Below, piece by piece: positions 60,719 to 64,000 of a stretch of DNA of 64,000 bases. The notes under the pieces are model-generated. The model made no database searches, was not told where the DNA came from, and worked only from the letters and a program-made list of their open reading frames with translations. The DNA is taken from positions 186,001 through 250,000 of the forward strand of contig NC_089191.1 of the NCBI RefSeq assembly GCF_947507565.1, written 5' to 3'. The translations under genes and the position numbers were made by a program. Positions within the stretch are counted from its first letter, which is position 1. Each line of letters starts with the position of its first letter. Source of the stretch: Oscarella lobularis. Taxonomy: Eukaryota; Porifera; Homoscleromorpha; Homosclerophorida; Oscarellidae.

Positions 60719-63700
60719 TCAATGATTCTGAATTGATCTGCGACCGTTTTTCACAAACATCTCCAATTCCTGATCTCCCTCCTCCTCCTCCTCATCGTCT
60801 TCCTCCTCAGTAGACAATGGAAAATAGTCCCTCACAACATCTTGGTCAGGCAGCAAGTCGACATCATCAGCAGTCATTGACGGATTAATGCGATTTATAG
60901 TTTCTGGAGGCCGGCGTGCTAGATAGTGAACCATAGTCTCGAATCGGTGCCAAATACACGTCAGAAATTGTAGAGCCAGGATAAAACCATAGACAATTAA
61001 AAAGACGAGACCGATTGCGTTTGTGCCAGTGTGAGGCACGTTTAGCTCTGGATGAGCTTGAAGAAGAACGATCAGAAGAACCCATATTGCGTTGAGAACG
61101 AGAAAGATGAGCATCCAATAGTTGCGAAGTTGATCGAGTTTCTCCTTCAATTCATCCACCTATAGACAAGAAATTGAACGCCCCCTAATATTTGAAATGG
61201 ATTTTTTTGCCTGGTCGTATATTTCCGGTTCGGTTTTGAGTCGCGTGTTCTTCAAATTGAGCCAAAATTCGCTTTCTCTTTCGTCCTTTTCGCTCAGCTG
61301 ACTAAGCGGTATTTCGCCGTATTTTTTCATTGCCCCTTCGATGCGTTTGTCCAATTCGCGTGGAAATTGAATTTTTCGTATTCCCTGTAATACTTTTTTC
61401 AAGTGGCCTCGCTTTTTGATTTTGATTTCCAGTCGCAAGTCGTCCTCTTTGAGACGAATCAGCCGCTGAATGTCGGCCCCTTCTTCATAGCCAGCATTGG
61501 CAAACGCACCAACATAGCAAGCCAAACCAAGTAACTCCAACCACTTCTCGACGTCGTCCTTTTAAAAAAATCAAAATTATATGAGACCGTGGTCTATTTT
61601 TTGACGTGTACCGGCACGACTGGTGCTGCTAGTTCATCTGGAAGAATTTTTATTTCATCAATAATTCTCTCGCGGTGACCGCGCACGGAAACGCCCAAAT
61701 TTTTGAGCTCCTACACAGGAAATGAGTTTTATAGTTACTAATGACGCTATTTTATCTTACGTCGTCATCTATTTTGATGAGAAATGACGTATCGTCGTAT
61801 CCGTGACGTTGAAAATCCTCTACGTACTGTCCGAGCTAAATGAAGAAAATGAATTAAGGTCTATCTGCATTTTTTTTTGTTCCTACGTGAATCTTTTCCA
61901 AAAACGATTCGATACTTTCAACGCCATCAGGGTATTCCCTCCTACGAGAGACATACTCGTCCTCGTCACAATCATCTTCCTTTGAATCGTTTTTATCGCT
62001 AGATGACCCACTCTTTTTCTCCTTTTCTCCGCCACCTTTTTTCTCATCTACCATATAATCGACTCTCTTCTTAACACAGCATATAAAACAGTCAAACGCC
62101 TCCTTCAGCCAGTCCCACCAACTTTGAAATATTTTTGTCAGCGTTTTTCCTTCATTCGTCACCGTCTTTCCCTCGCGCGTTCCCCACGACCGATTATTCA
62201 GATTGCAAACGGAGTAGATAATGAGAAGAACGTATCCGGCGGGCAAACAGAACAAATACCACAGACCGTGCACAATGCACACCATTTCCAACGGATGTAT
62301 CACGGCAACGATGAGATACATGGCAATCAAAGCGCCTAAATACCACGTGCTAACCGGAACTTTAGATAAAATATTGACATGGTGCGTAGGCGTCATATTT
62401 GTAGGCGTCATATGTGTAGGTGCAGACGTCACAAATTCGAATAGAACGTTAGCCACCGCTTTTGGTTTTGCCGTATGATGATGAGTCGGTTGCGGCGGCG
62501 GAATGATCCGCATGGGGTCGATTGTAGGCAAAGGCGAAGGCTCGAATTCGAATCCAGAGGCCACTTGAACGACGACTCCTACTATAACTGCAGCCATGAT
62601 AAGCGAGAAAATAAACGTGAGCACTTTTCCGACGTAGAGTTTCGTTTCTTCGCGACAATAAACGTTGACGAAACCGTAAAAAACGCAGGCGGCAGAAAAG
62701 ATGGCGAGACTCGTATAGAAAACGGAAAGAGAATTCGAAGTCGAAGCAAAAGCGTACTGAAGTCCAGCCGCCATAATCAGAATAACCGTACCAGGATTGA
62801 TTATCGTAGAAAATATCATCGCCGCCTGATAGATTATAAAGAAAATAGAAACGGCGTCGTTGCTGGAAATGACGCTCGCACCTCGAGCGCAAAGTTCGCA
62901 CAAATTCGCCATAGTTGACGGTATCCAACGGCGACGCTGTTTGAAAAACTCGTCAAATTCTTCGGGGCAATACGTCTTGCAGTCAGCAGCGGCGGCGTAT
63001 TCGAGTCGCCAGCCGGCGTAGACCATGAGCGTGCATAGCCAACGATCTTCGCCCATGTCTTTCTTGAGAAAATCGGTGCCCTGTTCCACGCGAGAACTGT
63101 AGTCGGCGAGAACGGGGCGGAGAGCGCGGAGGCGAAAAATGCTGAAGCAGCCCGGGCAGCACATGACCGAGCCGAGAACGTGCTCTGCCACTTTTTGAAA
63201 CCAGTGTCCAATTGCGTAATCAAATTTTTGATACCTGAGGGGAAAATCGAGTCTCTATAATGAATTTTGAATTATTTTACTTACCATACAACGGGGCCGT
63301 CTCCGATTGGATGCGTTCGGCCGCAGACGGCGCCAACCTGCCGATCTCTTGCTAGTCGATCGATGAGAATTTCCACCGCCTGTCGATCGAAGTCTATGTC
63401 CGCATCAGTCGTTAAAATGAACGTGTTGTCGTCGTCGAGACCGTCCTGTTCACATCGATGATCCAGAATATAGGACATGTACATGACCTGACTCCAGCGT
63501 TTCTTTTTCTTGTACTTGTTCGGATCTTTGAGGTGGATAAAGAAGGGAAAGTCTTCAGTGATGTTCAAACGCAACTGAAGTCCATACTCGGTTATGTACT
63601 TCTCCATTGTGTCCATATCAACGTGTAGCGTTTCGTGAAGAAGACTTATAAGCTGAAAAGCGGATCGACTAGGATGCTCACCGTTTGCTCCGCCGTCGAA

Positions 63701-64000
63701 AAATATATGCGATTCGAAATGACGACGACTGGACTTTGGCAAGAGACTTTGCTCACTAGCAACTGAGTAAATAGACTTGAGCAGTTGGCGCTGTTCTTTC
63801 AACGATTCACGATACATGGTTGTGCATATGAAGACGCGCGCTTGACGACTGTACCTGCTCGGATCAATCAGCTTCTTATCTTCGACCTCCGTGTTGCGAT
63901 TTAGTATGAGACATTGCTCGATGAAGGGACCATTGTAGTAGGATTGAATGAAGAGCTCTTCTTCGCGTATGAGAGCTATTAGTTTGGCTCGATAGACGTA
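60719..64000 (-). CDS. Chitin synthase with two SAM domains (5' part outside the window)
   Basis: The minus-strand gene enters from the right edge already in coding sequence (YRAKLIALIREEELFIQSYY). The catalytic core follows: VFICTTMYRESLKEQRQLLK, TTDADIDFDRQAVE (D-X-D), CCPGCFSIFRLRAL, MGEDRWLCTLMVY and the product-site motif KQRRRWIPSTMANL. Membrane helices follow, and LNNRSWGTREG (SWGTRE is typical of animal chitin synthases). Then comes a long charged loop with a first SAM domain (LGQYVEDFQRHGYDDTSFLI; VSVRGHRERIIDEI) and a second (LLGLACYVGAFANAGYEEGA; IKKRGHLKKVLQGI). Two C-terminal helices and an acidic tail end at 60719. It polymerises UDP-GlcNAc at the plasma membrane. Confidence 0.93.

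Overview
The window looks like compact genomic DNA of an early-branching animal, most likely a sponge and possibly a homoscleromorph such as Oscarella or Corticium. It carries animal genes (CTHRC1, NXPE, RIM, YEATS2, TTC13, MFSD2, ANKLE1, TMEM68, ESCO) together with a chitin synthase bearing SAM domains. Genes are tightly packed on both strands with many short GT-AG introns, often 50-120 bases and rich in TTAATTAA runs. No bacterial-type operons, CRISPR arrays, rRNA or convincing tRNA genes were seen. The species assignment is inference.

Left part (1-11.9 kb): a glutaredoxin-DEP-DUF547 protein (-), a CTHRC1-like secreted collagenous protein (+), ATP synthase subunit g (-), a RIM-like double-C2 protein (+), an ESCO/Eco1 cohesin acetyltransferase (-) and a TMEM68-like acyltransferase (+).

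12-25.6 kb: a tandem array of about four units, each made of NXPE, CTHRC1-like and the 3' end of ANKLE1, ending at the intact ANKLE1 endonuclease gene. CTHRC1 stays open in every unit, while NXPE is whole only in unit 1 and decayed in units 2-4. One unit carries a roughly 90-base piece of an ABCB (P-glycoprotein) coding exon at a place where its sister units have none.

25.7-40.2 kb: a small secreted protein (-), a TPMT-type methyltransferase cluster (+; four genes plus one 3' fragment), four single-exon membrane sulfotransferases (-), and an MFSD2-like lipid transporter (+) preceded by a broken copy of its own 5' end.

40.2-53.9 kb: TTC13 (+), two Frizzled-like 7TM receptors lacking the cysteine-rich domain (+), and YEATS2 (+). 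The block TTC13 3' end - receptor - YEATS2 5' end is duplicated, leaving a TTC13 fragment and a YEATS2 pseudogene in the middle. A foldback transposon lies in receptor 2 intron 1. A short-TIR element filled with a pyrimidine-rich minisatellite lies in a YEATS2 intron.

54-64 kb: an EF-hand coiled-coil protein (+), RPA2 (-), and a chitin synthase with two SAM domains (-) that runs off the right edge.

A recurring theme is local tandem duplication whose ends fall inside neighbouring genes, so each block leaves truncated neighbour fragments. Gene ends and splice sites were read by eye from ORFs, GT/AG signals and remembered family motifs; no alignments were run.
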